From Paguma larvata (lineage: Eukaryota; Chordata; Mammalia; Carnivora; Viverridae): 64,000 nucleotides of DNA. The stretch is from contig CM057839.1 in the NCBI GenBank assembly GCA_030068075.1, positions 50,930,960-50,994,959 of the forward strand, in the 5' to 3' direction. Under the pieces are notes generated by a model. The model searched no databases and was not told where the DNA came from. It worked only from the letters and a program-made list of their open reading frames with translations. Every line of letters begins with the position of its first letter. Position 1 is the first letter of the stretch. Made by a program: the position numbers and the translations under genes. Positions 23,866-34,560 of this stretch are shown in pieces.

Positions 23866-24331
23866 GGAAATTTTAAAAGAAAACAAAACAGAATACCAAA
23901 AAGGGATAACAAACAGAAGAGGAGTCCTGTCTCCAACAGCCTTCTGACTTTGGGAAAAGTCCTTAATGTTCCTGGGTCTCAGTTTCCTGTCTGAGGACCC
24001 AGGAGACTGAGTAATGACCTGTGAAGCGAACCCAGTCCTGAAGTCCATGGACATGGTGAGGAATTTGCAGGAGCAGGGCTCCTGTGCTCTCCCCCTCTCC
24101 CACCCCTCCCCAGCCCTCAAGATACTCGCCCAAATGCCATTTTTCCTCACAGAGCTTGTGTTGTGACATCTTTCCCTTTTCTTGGAAAGATTTTAATGCA
24201 CTGGAGACTTTCTATGCGCTTAAAAAAGTTCTAAAGGAACTTAGTGAGTGTAGGGAGTATGGTTAGAACTACAAGGAAATGCACAAAACCCATTCCAGGA
24301 AAGTGCTGTCTATTAAGAATCTAACAGGCTA

Positions 24332-24531
24332 GGGGCAGCTGGGTGGCTCAGTTGGTTGAGCGACCAACTTCAGCTAAGGTCATGATCTCCTTTTCATGTT
24401 TGAGCCCTGCATCAGGCTCTATGCTGACAGCTTAGAGCCTGGAGCCTGCTTCAGATTCTGTTTCTTCCTCTCTCTCTACCCCTCTCCTGATCATCCTCTG
24501 TCTTTCAAAAAATAAAATGTTAAAAAAATTT
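24332..24531 (+). mobile_element. felid SINE
   Basis: Forward copy with head GGGGCAGCTGGGTGGCTCAG. The flanks TAAGAATCTAACAG and TAAGAAGCTAATAG look like a decayed duplication. Confidence 0.92.
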
Positions 24532-24849
24532 AAGAAGCTAATAGCATAAAAAAACAATAAAGATACTTCAAACCTTGAATATAGTTTATCTTATCTTGGC
24601 ATCTTGCTATAATTTCTTGCTCTAAATATTGACTGGATTTGTCAGCCATATATTACCATGGTTATCTTCTCAATATATCTGTGGTTTGACTGATAAAGAC
24701 TGAGGAAATGATTTACACTATTGTGGGAATTAGAGACTATCAGCAAAATATGCTCCGAAGTGGGGTGTCTGGAGAGGAGCGTGCTTTCTGTGCATCTCTG
24801 TTACTGCACGTCTCTCATTGAATGCTTGATCAGAATTAGTAGTTTTTAT

Positions 24850-24920
24850 GTGTCTCCCTCACTAGGCTATAAGCACAAGGATTAGCGGAGTACTGTGCTC
24901 TTAGAAAGTGCTCAGTTTAA
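24850..24920 (+). mobile_element. L2 3' end fragment
   Basis: Short match to the L2 terminal pattern: CTCACTAGGCTATAAGCACA, then a diverged tail. Confidence 0.45.
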
Positions 24921-26498
24921 GTTTGTACTTTTATTGAAATCCGCTTACATCATACGGCAACAATTGGGTTGTTATTGTCAATTAGAAACAAAACAAAACA
25001 ACAGCTTGTGAAACGCTCATTTTCCTTGATATTGTTTCTTTCTGGTGACACATGTCCAGTCTCATTAATGTTATTCCAAATGACAGACTTTTAACAGTGA
25101 GAAGTGGAGAAATACCAATCTGTGCGCTCCGCTGTGTGAGACGAAATGATATATTCAACGCATTCCCTGATAGTCACATCGTCTACCTGCAGGCTGTTGG
25201 AATAGTTCTCAGAATTCCATATGAGCTTTGCCACCTTCTGCCTTCTGTCTAATTCGTTACCCAGTCCTGGGGAGCTGAGTCAGCCAATTTCTTGGCTTAG
25301 CTCCTAAAAGTCTTCCTAAAACCTTAGAAGAAGTAGTCGCACTTAACGGAGCAGTTCTGTTCTCAAAGGCATAGAAATCCTCTTTCCAACTGGAAATTTT
25401 GTTCTAGATAATATGAGTATGTATACCAATTTCAGTAGTGATATGTTTGCTACAATCTATAATGGATCAAAATCTTCATATAACTCATGAGAAGCTAAGG
25501 AACACTGACTTTCAAGACTTACGAAAGAGGCAGATGGGCTGATCCAAATAGTAGTAGAACCCAAGGGTTTTAAAACATTTATTAAATGAGATTTATGCTG
25601 ATGTGATGGATGGATGTTTCATCATCTGCTGGTCATCTATTGCACGTGATTTAGGAATTATACTCAAACTCCTACTAGGAAAGATCTAAAATATTTTAAA
25701 ATAAATATTTTCCAGAAACCCATAAAACATACAAAAACAAAATTAAAAATGAAGAAAAACTTACACCTGAAGGGAGAGAGGGTCAAGGGAAGGAAAAGGC
25801 TGAATACTAGCGCACAAGTCCCAGGACATAAAGCTGTCACAGTGGTCTCTGATTTTTGGCTCTGAGCTTTCTGGCAACAGAAACCAAGGGGGAATCTTGA
25901 ATAGCTCCATGGTTTTCACTAATCACACGAGGAAACACAAACCCGTTCTTCATTCTGTGAGGGGAAACAAAGCTGCTCCCTACCGTGAAAGTCCACATCC
26001 TATTTGTATCCTGAACTTGTACAGAGCCTGGCAACCCACAGCACTCCCTGACCAAAGGCGCCTTTTCCTACTACTGAATTCTAAGAGAAATCTCTCATGC
26101 AGAGCTTCATGCAAGGGACCCTGAGAGAGTTGGAGCTCAAAAATGGGCTTAAAGTAAACGCAATGATGGGTTACATCAATCTATTGCCTACTGTGCCTTC
26201 TGGCACAGATCGTTCAAGTAAAAAGATAATAGAGACCATAATACACAGATAGTGATCCTCTAGATGGGATGTTAAGCTGAATAATGGTCTAAGATCGCCT
26301 ATTTCTGAAGGACATGTTTGATCCTGAGTGCGATCTAGAATACCTGTGGATAGACTGTGCACCCTCTGTACATGTCTGCACATATACCATTTCTCCCGCC
26401 TGCACTTTTGATAATAATTACCCAGCAGGGGACTGTGTTATTTGCGCCAGTAAAGGGCCAAAAGTGGAGGTGCTCCTGTGGCTGATTAAGAGTGGACC

Positions 26499-26715
26499 GG
26501 GACGCCTGGGTGGCTCAGTTGGTTGGCGGCCGACTTCAGATCAGGTCATGATCTCACGGTCTGTGAGTTCGAGCCCCGAGTCGGGATCTGTGCTGACAGC
26601 TCGGAGCCTGGAGCCTGCTTTGGATTCTGCGTCTCCCTCTCTCTCTGCCCTTCCCCTACTCATGCTCTGTCTCTAAGTGTCTCAAAAATAAATAAACATT
26701 TAAAAAAAAAAAAAA
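26499..26715 (+). mobile_element. felid SINE
   Basis: Well preserved forward copy, including TGGCTCAGTTGG and GAGTTCGAGCCCCGAGTCGG. It is flanked by AAGAGTGGAC and AAGAATGGAC, a 10-bp duplication with one mismatch. Confidence 0.95.
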
Positions 26716-27342
26716 AGAATGGACTGATGGGCAGCTCTTGGGCAGTCACATGGCTCTGGAGGTCCCTTCTCCACACTCAGGACTCTGAAGGAGGGTGTGG
26801 CAAAATGGACACAGTTTAAATGGGCAGCTGGATTTCTCCAAGAGTTACTGTCTCATTCCCAGGGGGGTCATCTATCACTGTGTAATCCTCACCCATGCGG
26901 AAAGGGAAAGCAAGACTGAGAACGGCACTCTCTGAGGCTGTCTCAAACCTTGGGAAAGCTGTCTGCTCTGCGATGGGGAAGAATGGGATGTGGAGGAAAC
27001 TGGGATGAGGATGGCGGCCCTAGAAATCTGTGGAAGAGATCTGTGGTATTTCTAAATGCCGGCTTCTTCCCCTTAACATTATGGCTGACACACACACTTG
27101 TAAAGTGCGGTGCTTTCTTCTGTGGTAATCATTCCTTTGAATTCTGGGATTATCATTTTCTGATGGTTAGGGCAGAGAAAACAGAAGGCTCTCTTTCTCT
27201 ATGCTGACAAGTGAGCTGATAAGGAGATGAAGATTTTTGTTCACTCTGGTGGCACCCCTTCTATCACCGTGCCCTAACCTGGAGTGACTCTTGGGCAGAA
27301 GTGGTCAGCGATGCCTCTTATCATCCTCAGTTCATGCCATAC

Positions 27343-27501
27343 CTTGAACTTCTCTTCGTAGTTCTCGAAGGCTTCCATGACCATACACACGGCCTCCATT
27401 GAGCGCTCCAGCCGGCCATCCACCCCATTAAAACGGTACATGCTGCCAGACACATCTACCACCAGGCGCAGGCGCTTGGGCTTCTGTTGGGGGCTGCCCG
27501 G
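27343..27501 (-). CDS. VWA8: VWA8 coding exon with the MIDAS DxSxS motif
   Basis: Exon of 53 codons, phase 0 at both ends. The acceptor is TTGTTCCCTCCCTCAG and the donor is TTCAAG/GTATGG. It encodes PGSPQQKPKRLRLVVDVSGS, then MYRFNGVDGRLERSMEAVCM and VMEAFENYEEKFK. The DVSGS motif is the canonical DxSxS of a VWA metal-ion-dependent adhesion site, about 185 residues before the C-terminus. The exon therefore opens the VWA domain, with a basic PQQKPKR linker just before it. The donor (GTATGG) is weaker than consensus. The neighbouring intron towards the 3' end is 13.5 kb long. Confidence 0.97.
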
Positions 27502-29147
27502 CTGAGGGAGGGAACAACAGAAAAGCCTTGTGAACCAGGAAGCCATCCCTGGTTGGTGTTCTGAGGGTCTCACGCAGGCCCCAGAGTGTCAGCCATGAGG
27601 CAGGCAGATCAGCTGTAGGCTGGGGGTTGCTCCAGGCTGTTCTGGCAGGTGGAAAGGATTGTATTTCAGTAGATGGAATTTCATATTTGTGCTGGGGCCA
27701 TATGGGAAAGATTTTCCTTTAGAATATGGGCCTTTCAAGGCCTAACCTAGTCTAGTAAAACTGCCTTACTGAGGCTATTATTCTTAAAAATAATAATCTG
27801 GAAAGATACAAACCCCAACATGTCATTTTCATGTCATGCCCCAGAGTCAGTTATACTAGCAAGACTGAGTTGTTTTGGAAGGCCACATCGACACTACTAG
27901 TACCCTGCAAATCATTTTCCATGTAGCCTGTAAGAAATGTTCGATTCCTAAAACGAGGTTCTGTGAGAGAGCGTCTGGCAAAGAACAGAGGGAATATATT
28001 TCATCGGTGTCTTTTGTCATCACAAGATTTCAGTTTCTGCTTCCTTCCAGTCACTCCGTTTCTATTTCTCTTTCCTTTTCTTGGCAGTTAAAGCATGCAA
28101 GTGGCATCTAACTGCTATTTAGCAGCAAGTGTCGATTAAAATATGAAACTCCTTTGAGTTTCAGTTTGATCGTGTACTCATGCCTGCCAATTTGCAGAAT
28201 TAAGAGCTAAAGTATGTTTGCCAGTTTTACAGGAAAAAAGGAAGATGAAAAATTCCAGATTATTCTGTTATTATACGCTTGCTGTCAGGTATGAAGGCTA
28301 ATGAGCAGAGTTAGTAATTTCAAGAAGACTGTGTGGGTATCGGAGTGTAGTGATTTCAGACGAAATTCAGTGTATTTCTTAAAAACTTGTTGAGTCTGCC
28401 TAAATTAGGAACAGAGCCTCATACGCTTCCATGACCACTCACAATTCAAATATATCTAAACACATTTGTTGACCGCAATGAGTCAGTAGAGAAAGTAGTT
28501 GTTGACTCATGCCAATGACACAGAAGTGAGCACTGCCCAAATTACCGAAAGATCCTCTCTGAATAAACATTTAAATAGAGTAAGTGACCACTCTTCCCCA
28601 CCAGGCACTGCACCCCCAACTCTCAGTGGCTACTCAGCAATTTTGGTCATTCAGGGATACAGGAAGTCACAGGGCCCTCCAAGAGACTCAGTATTTCAAC
28701 TGCTGCCATTTTTGTGTGTTTTTTTTTTTGCCATTGTATTGCAAATATTTTAATATTACGCTGTCTAAAGTTTTACATGCTACAACTGGAATTATTTAAG
28801 AGAGAATTTCTTATTTTCTAAAATTGTCTTCAGTTTTGGGATGGGCATGATCTTTAAGTAATAGGACAGCAGAAAACCACCAAGATGGTTCTAGGGCTTT
28901 GACCCACGCAGTCCTCCAGGATTCATGGACACTGAATCTTAAGCCTCTCACTCAGTGAGGGTGAGGTCTTGAGTCTCTCACTCAGCTGCTAGCTTCTAGT
29001 GGATTCTACTGGTGGGAGGTCCTGGCAGGAGACCAGGTTGCCATATTCAGGGTTTATGGTGTTTTGATAAAGATGGCAACTCTGGAAAGCATTTGTCTGT
29101 GAAGAAGGCTGGCCTCTACCTGAGGCTACGAGTTCACCATTACTTAC
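27502..29147 (-). other. VWA8: VWA8 intron
   Basis: Intron of 1.6 kb, apparently free of SINE insertions. No exon, RNA gene or regulatory motif could be supported. Confidence 0.85.
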
Positions 29148-29273
29148 TTGTGGCTCCAGCTCACCCCGGCGTTTGTAGATGGCTTTTTCTCCAGTGAGCC
29201 CATCGATGATCTTGGCATCATCTAGTTCCCCCATAGCTTGGTGTCTTAGCCACTGTCTCTCTTTACCTTTAGC
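29148..29273 (-). CDS. VWA8: VWA8 coding exon (linker before the VWA domain)
   Basis: Exon of 42 codons, phase 0 at both ends, with acceptor CATGTCATTGTAG and donor CCACAA/GTAAGTAATG. It reads AKGKERQWLRHQAMGELDDA, then KIIDGLTGEKAIYKRRGELEPQ. The segment is highly charged and lies directly before the VWA domain. In other mammals the KIIDGLTGEKAIYKRRG stretch is nearly invariant in VWA8. An in-frame stop immediately upstream of the acceptor confirms where the exon starts. It joins ILDNLQ upstream to PGSPQQ downstream without breaking codons. Confidence 0.96.
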
Positions 29274-30012
29274 CTACAATGACATGCACACACACAGCTC
29301 CTTATTTTAATTACTTCTGCAGGGTACCTGACACATTTTCTGCACCATAAACAGGAAATACACACAGGATCTTTTAAAATAAGTGATAGTTCTGCATGAA
29401 CACAGTTTCATAAATGGACTGATTTCTGCTCTGCTGACAAAGAATGCCCTTTGTGTAGATTTTGTCAATTTTGATTGTTTTAACACATGGAATGATAAAA
29501 TGAACTCATTTAAAGCACATACAAATGGGAAAGCAGTATGCAAACAGGTCCTTGGAGAGATGTGCAAAATCCAGAAAAGTAGTGGTGATGCGTTTCTTAT
29601 GCATTTTCTGTCATGGTATGCCTAGCGAATTTCTTAGGTAACAGAAGAATCAGCTTGAACTTGTTAACAATGACTGCAAACATAGAGAAAATGTGATCTT
29701 CAGAACACTTCCTTTTAGAAGAGACATTGATACTTGAGCACTCTAAGACTTATGGTATAAGTGGAAACAGCTGAAAACAATAGTTCATGAACATGTTGCG
29801 TTCCCCATGTCTCTCTGATCAGAATTCTTCTGAATTACTTTCCCAATGGTATTTCCACTATTATGTGGAATTACTTTCCTGCAATAACTTACAACTATGC
29901 CAGGTGGACTGAGAAGGTAGTTAAACAATGAAGAATGACAATATCCCAATCAAGACATAGATAGGTTTATTACGGCCAAGGACAATATTTACATTAAGAA
30001 GTGGGAAGAATA

Positions 30013-30351
30013 TTCAAAAAATTAAAAATGGAACTACCCTACGACCCAGCAACTGCACTACTAGATATTTATCCAAGGGATACAGGTGTGCTGTTTCAAA
30101 GGGGGCATGACACTCCAATATTTATAGCAGTGCCACTGACAATAGCCAAAGTGTGGAAAGAGCCCAAATGTCCATTGATGGATGAATGGATAAAGGAGAT
30201 GTGGTATACATATACAATGAGGTACTACTCGGCAATCAAAAAGAATGAAATCTGGCCATTTGCAACTATATGGATGGAACTGGAGGGTATTATGCTAAAT
30301 GAAATTAGTCAGTCAGAGAAAGACAAATATCATATGACTTCACTCATATGA
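30013..30351 (+). pseudogene. L1 ORF2 C-terminal fragment
   Basis: A frame open across the target-site duplication into the element reads ATALLDIYPRDTGVLFQRG, IFIAVPLTIAKVWKEPKCPL and MWYTYTMRYYSAIKKNE. This is the C-terminal end of the L1 ORF2 protein, after the reverse transcriptase domain. All catalytic parts are missing, so it is a dead fragment. The ATG at 30001 lies in the flanking DNA and is accidental. Confidence 0.9.
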
Positions 30352-30607
30352 GGAATTTAAGATACAAAACAGATGAACACAAGGGAAGGGAAGCAAAAAT
30401 AATACAGAAACAGGGAGGGGGACAAAATATACGAGACTCTTAAATATAGAGAACAAAGAGAGGGCTGCTGGAGGGATTGCGGGAGGGGAGATGGGCTAAA
30501 TGGGTAAGGGGCATTGAGGAATCTACTCCCAAAATCATTGTTGCACTATATGCTAACTAACTTGGATGTAAATTAAAAAATAAATAAATAAATAAATAAA
30601 TAAAAAA
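30013..30607 (+). mobile_element. 5'-truncated young L1 with 17-bp duplication
   Basis: About 595 bp of the L1 3' end: the last part of ORF2, the 3' UTR and an (AAAT)n/A tail. AAGAAGTGGGAAGAATA flanks it exactly at 29996-30012 and 30608-30624, the hallmark of target-primed reverse transcription. The insertion is on the strand opposite to VWA8, in an intron. Confidence 0.95.
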
Positions 30608-30644
30608 AAGAAGTGGGAAGAATAGCTGAAACGTTTTTACGTGT

Positions 30645-30905
30645 GCAAATGAGCACAGTAGTTAAGATCATATGCTCTGGAGTCAGACAGCCTGGTTCCA
30701 ATCCTCCCTTCCCTGTGATCAGATATCTGACCTCAAGCAAGTTACGTAGCCTGTCTGCATGTCAGTGTCCTCAGCTCTAAAACAAAGATAACACTATTCC
30801 TACTCTGAGTGATTGTGAAGAGTAGATGAGATACTACATGAAATTGGTTGAGGAAGAGTCTGGCAATCTATGTCAGCTGGTATCATCATCATCACCATTA
30901 TCATC
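30645..30905 (+). mobile_element. MIR
   Basis: Nearly full MIR: TCTGGAGTCAGACAGCCTGG, GACCTCAAGCAAGTTACGTA, a GTCCTCAGCTCTAAAACAAA core and GTGATTGTGAAGAGTAGATG. Confidence 0.85.
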
Positions 30906-32199
30906 AAGTGAGACACGTTATGGACAACTAAATGCACATTAATTTAAGCATACTTCCATCACTATTTCGTTGGGAGTAAATGTATGACAGTACCGTCATT
31001 GAAAATACAAAGCCAAGCTTCAGGTAGTCTACTTTAGGCATAGACCAACCACTACACAAAGAAGCTCCATACAGTTTTACTCTAGGCCGGACTATATAAT
31101 ATTAATTTCTTGTTCCTGATACCCTTGCTGCAAACAGGGGCAAAATCCCCTCATTTGAATACAAATATATTAATGTGAATGTCAAATAAAGAGAGAGAAA
31201 GTCCTAAGCCACCAGCATAAAGATACTACATTTGGTGGAATTATCTTCCATGTGCCCCTTGGGCCTATGTTCTTTTCTAATGTGTGTTCTTGGTAAGAAC
31301 CCCAAGATTCCCTGGAGTACAGTTCAATGAGCTCATGCAACTCTGTGAGATACACAGCCAAAGATGGTAGGAGGAGGGGATGAGCAGAGTCTTCTAGAAT
31401 CCTTTCCCACTGGGCTATGGATCAGATAGATAAGTTTGACCACACAGTTTGCTATCCTTCTCAGGCTCCCTCCCCTGCAACAGTGACTGGGACCTGGCTC
31501 CTATTTCCTCTTCCCCATCATTCCTGATGTCTGGAGTAGATCATTCCTCAGGTTTCCAGGATACTTTATGCTGGGAAATGCAACTGGGGGTGAGCACGGA
31601 GGTGCCTTTCAATCCTGAGATTCTATGATTCTTGGAGATAAAAACTGCAGAGCACTGGCTTCTAATGCCTTTCATAGACGAGGACAGACTCTCAGACCAG
31701 CCTAGACTGGGAAAATAAGCAGTGCAGAAAGTACTAGAGAATGTGGTAGCAACAGCTAGCCATCATCAAAGTGGCGTGGAGGTTGGATTCTAGAACTGGG
31801 TTTAAAAGGAATATGGGGTTACAACAGAAACAAGAGTACGTGGCACATTACGTAACAGCTGTGCCACTGTTATCATTAGCCTTGATTTTCAAACTTTCAT
31901 CAATGCATTGACAAGACAATGACACTGAAAAAGTTCAAAGGAAGTTGTTACATTTCCAGTGATATGTGATTAGTTAAGTACAATACGGAACTCTCATTAA
32001 CCAAATAGTATATCAAATATACCAAATATCACAGTTTCTGATAAGGCTAGAGGTTACACGTCGATCCCATAGGAATCAAGGAGGTTCAGATAATACGCAT
32101 GGGTTATTAAAAAAGAAAAAAAAAAGCATTGTGTCACTTTGTAGCTCATCGTTGTTTTACTTTCTTCATACTTATCACTATTTACAAGTGTATCATTAC

Positions 32200-32330
32200 C
32201 TCTTTATCTCTATTATCTCTGCTCCATTAGAAAGTAAGGTATATGGGCTAACAGCACTTATGGAACTGCAGCATTTAGAACAGTGCTTGCTTGACACATA
32301 GTTGGTGTTCAATAAAAATCTACTGACAGG
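32200..32330 (+). mobile_element. L2 3' end
   Basis: CTCCATTAGAAAGTAAGGTA, then GCATTTAGAACAGTGCTTGC and TTCAATAAAAATCTACTGAC match the L2 terminus. Confidence 0.6.
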
Positions 32331-32522
32331 AAGTTACCACTATAAAATGTTAAGTGATAAACATATGACAGAAAAGCCTATCTATACAGTCCTACCTCAA
32401 CTGTGTATGCATGTACATCATATGCAAAGAAAAATATGCGGGAGAAAACAAAATATTAACGGTCATGGTTATACTGGGGTTGTGAAATTATGGGCAATAA
32501 CTGTTTTCTTCATTTAATTTCT

Positions 32523-32735
32523 TTTCTTTTTTAATGTTTATTTATTTTTGAGAGAGAGAGAGACAGAGTGCGAGCAGGGGAGGGGCAGAGAGAGGGGAAG
32601 GCACAGACTCTGAGGCAGGCTCCAGGCTGCGAGCTATGAGCACAGAGCCTGACCTGGGGCTGGAACTCACGGACTGTGAGATCATGACCTGAGCCTAAGT
32701 TGGACGCTTAACTGACTGAGTCACCCAGGTGCCCC
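32523..32735 (-). mobile_element. felid SINE
   Basis: Inverted copy ending GAGTCACCCAGGTGCCCC, with TTTAATTTCT at both sides (32513-32522 and 32737-32746). Confidence 0.94.
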
Positions 32736-33390
32736 TTTTAATTTCTATATTGTCCAATTTTCATATAATGAACTCATGACTTTTATAATCTGAAATAAGC
32801 AAAAATGAATTTTTTCTCAAAAGGATTAAAACAATCCCTTTATATTTTTATGAAATATTATCTTTGAGACCAGCTTGCAAGTTATGGAAAGCAAGGCTTC
32901 TCAAACTTTAATGTGCATACAAATAACTTAGAGATCTTGACAGAATGCAATTTTTGATTCAGTAGGTTTTGTTAAAAGAACTGGTCCAACATCACTGCAG
33001 AATTCTTCTTTTGCTAGTAATTAGTAAGAATGATAAAAAGGGGTACTTTTTAGGAGGCCTATTATTGCCCTTGGGAGGGAGGCTACAGAATCGTAAAATG
33101 CTTACTTTTCCCTTAGAATATCAGGAATCCCTGCTCTGTCTGGATTCACCATCATGTTAGAACCTAGGGATTTTAGGTCTTAATTTTCTTATGCCAATGT
33201 TGCTTCTTTTCCTATATATGATTATCACACTGTAAGGTGCTCTGTAGCTTGAAGACTGTTTCCATTACGTGTGCTAATGGAAAGAAAAAACTTAGTACAA
33301 TTTGGGGTGAAAGTGTGGGAAGGAATATGCTTTTTCCAATTAATATGCTATCCTTTTCTTGTCTTCTGGGGTCAGCTTTTATTTATTTTT

Positions 33391-33616
33391 TATTTTTTTA
33401 AAGTTTATTTATTTTGAGAGAGAGAGGAGGGAGAGAGAGAAAGAGAGAGCGAGAGAGAGAGAAGGGGCAGAGACAGTGAGAGGGAAAAAGAATCCAAGCA
33501 GGCTCTGCACTTTCAGCAGCAAGCCCAATGCGGGGGTTGAACTCAAACCGCAAGATCACAACCTGAGCGGAAATCAAGAGTTAGCTGCCTAACCAACTGA
33601 ACCACCCAGGTGCCCC
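33391..33616 (-). mobile_element. felid SINE
   Basis: Inverted copy ending GAACCACCCAGGTGCCCC. The flanks CTGGGGTCAGCTTTTA and CTGGGGCTGCTTTTA look like a decayed duplication. Confidence 0.92.
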
Positions 33617-34560
33617 TGGGGCTGCTTTTAAAATTTAAGTATAACATACTTTTAGTAAAGTGCATGAATTTTAAACGCAGAACTCAATGAACTTTAAAAG
33701 TGAACATGGGCGCTTGGGTGGCTCAGTCGGTTAAGTCCGATTGTTGATTTTGGCTCAGGCCATGATCTCATGGTTTGTGAGTTCGAGCCCTGCATTGAAT
33801 TTGTGCTAACAGCGCATAGAGACGGTTTGGGATTCTCTCTCTCCCTCTCTTTCTCTGTCCCTACCCTGCTCGTACACACTTTCTCATTCTTCGTCTCTCC
33901 CTCTCAAAATACATAAAATATACATTACAAAATAAAAGTGAACACCCCATGTAACCACCTGTCCGTCCATAGCCCCCCAGGGCCCCTTCTGGAATGTACT
34001 CTCCCCCTGCCAAAGGTGACTTCCTATTCTGACTTCTAACAGCATGGATTAGGTTTGTCTGGCTTTGGACTTTATAAAAAATGTGTTCTTTTGTGTCTGG
34101 CTTCTCTGGCTCAACACAACTCCTGGGAGATGACCTGTGTGGCTGAGTAGCAGCGCTCTGTTTTCTCTGACAGCTCTAACGATAGTCACTCCTATGATTT
34201 GGTCCTAGTTTATCCATTCTACAATGGCGCTGTTTCCGGTTTGGGGCTATTACGAATAAGGGCACGAGGAGTGTTTCTGAACATGTCTTTGGAGCAGATG
34301 TGTGTATATTTCTGTTGGCTGGGAATCCCGGATACGTTCAGCTTTGGTAGATATGGCTACACAGTTTTCTAAGGTGTTTTTTTCCAATTTACATTCCATG
34401 AGCAGTGTATAAGCAAGTCTCATTTGCTTATATCCTCACCAACACTTGACATTGATGGCTTTTTAGAAAAGATTTTTAGCCATTCTGGTGGTTGTGTAGC
34501 ATGTTCCCTTTTTATTTTCAATCTGTGGAAAAATGAATTTTGGTTCTGCTTGTCATTGGT
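33617..34560 (-). mobile_element. old L1M copy, interrupted by a SINE
   Basis: Diverged inverted L1 3' region. It contains CACCCCATGTAACCACCTG, TTTTGTGTCTGGCTTCTCTG, TGGGGCTATTACGAATAAGG, ATCCTCACCAACACTTGACA and AGCCATTCTGGTGGTTGTGT. A SINE at 33707-33932 splits it. Confidence 0.75.
33707..33932 (+). mobile_element. felid SINE nested in L1M
   Basis: Forward copy bounded by TAAAAGTGAACA at 33695-33706 and 33933-33944. The duplicated bases belong to the surrounding L1M. Confidence 0.94.

Larger units (their letters stand above)
13883..27342 (-). other. VWA8: VWA8 intron of 13.5 kb
   Basis: Large intron before the third-from-last coding exon. It contains a MaLR-like LTR, five felid SINEs, L1 3' ends and MIR pieces, each listed separately. 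Stretches at 16000-18000 and 25000-26400 show no repeat or exon that I can name. Reading frames inside it have no family resemblance and no matching splice sites. Confidence 0.85.

Noticed and set aside
30001..30351. 116-codon frame as a possible gene
   Set aside because: It is the C-terminal part of L1 ORF2 with the start codon in flanking DNA; listed as a pseudogene fragment instead.
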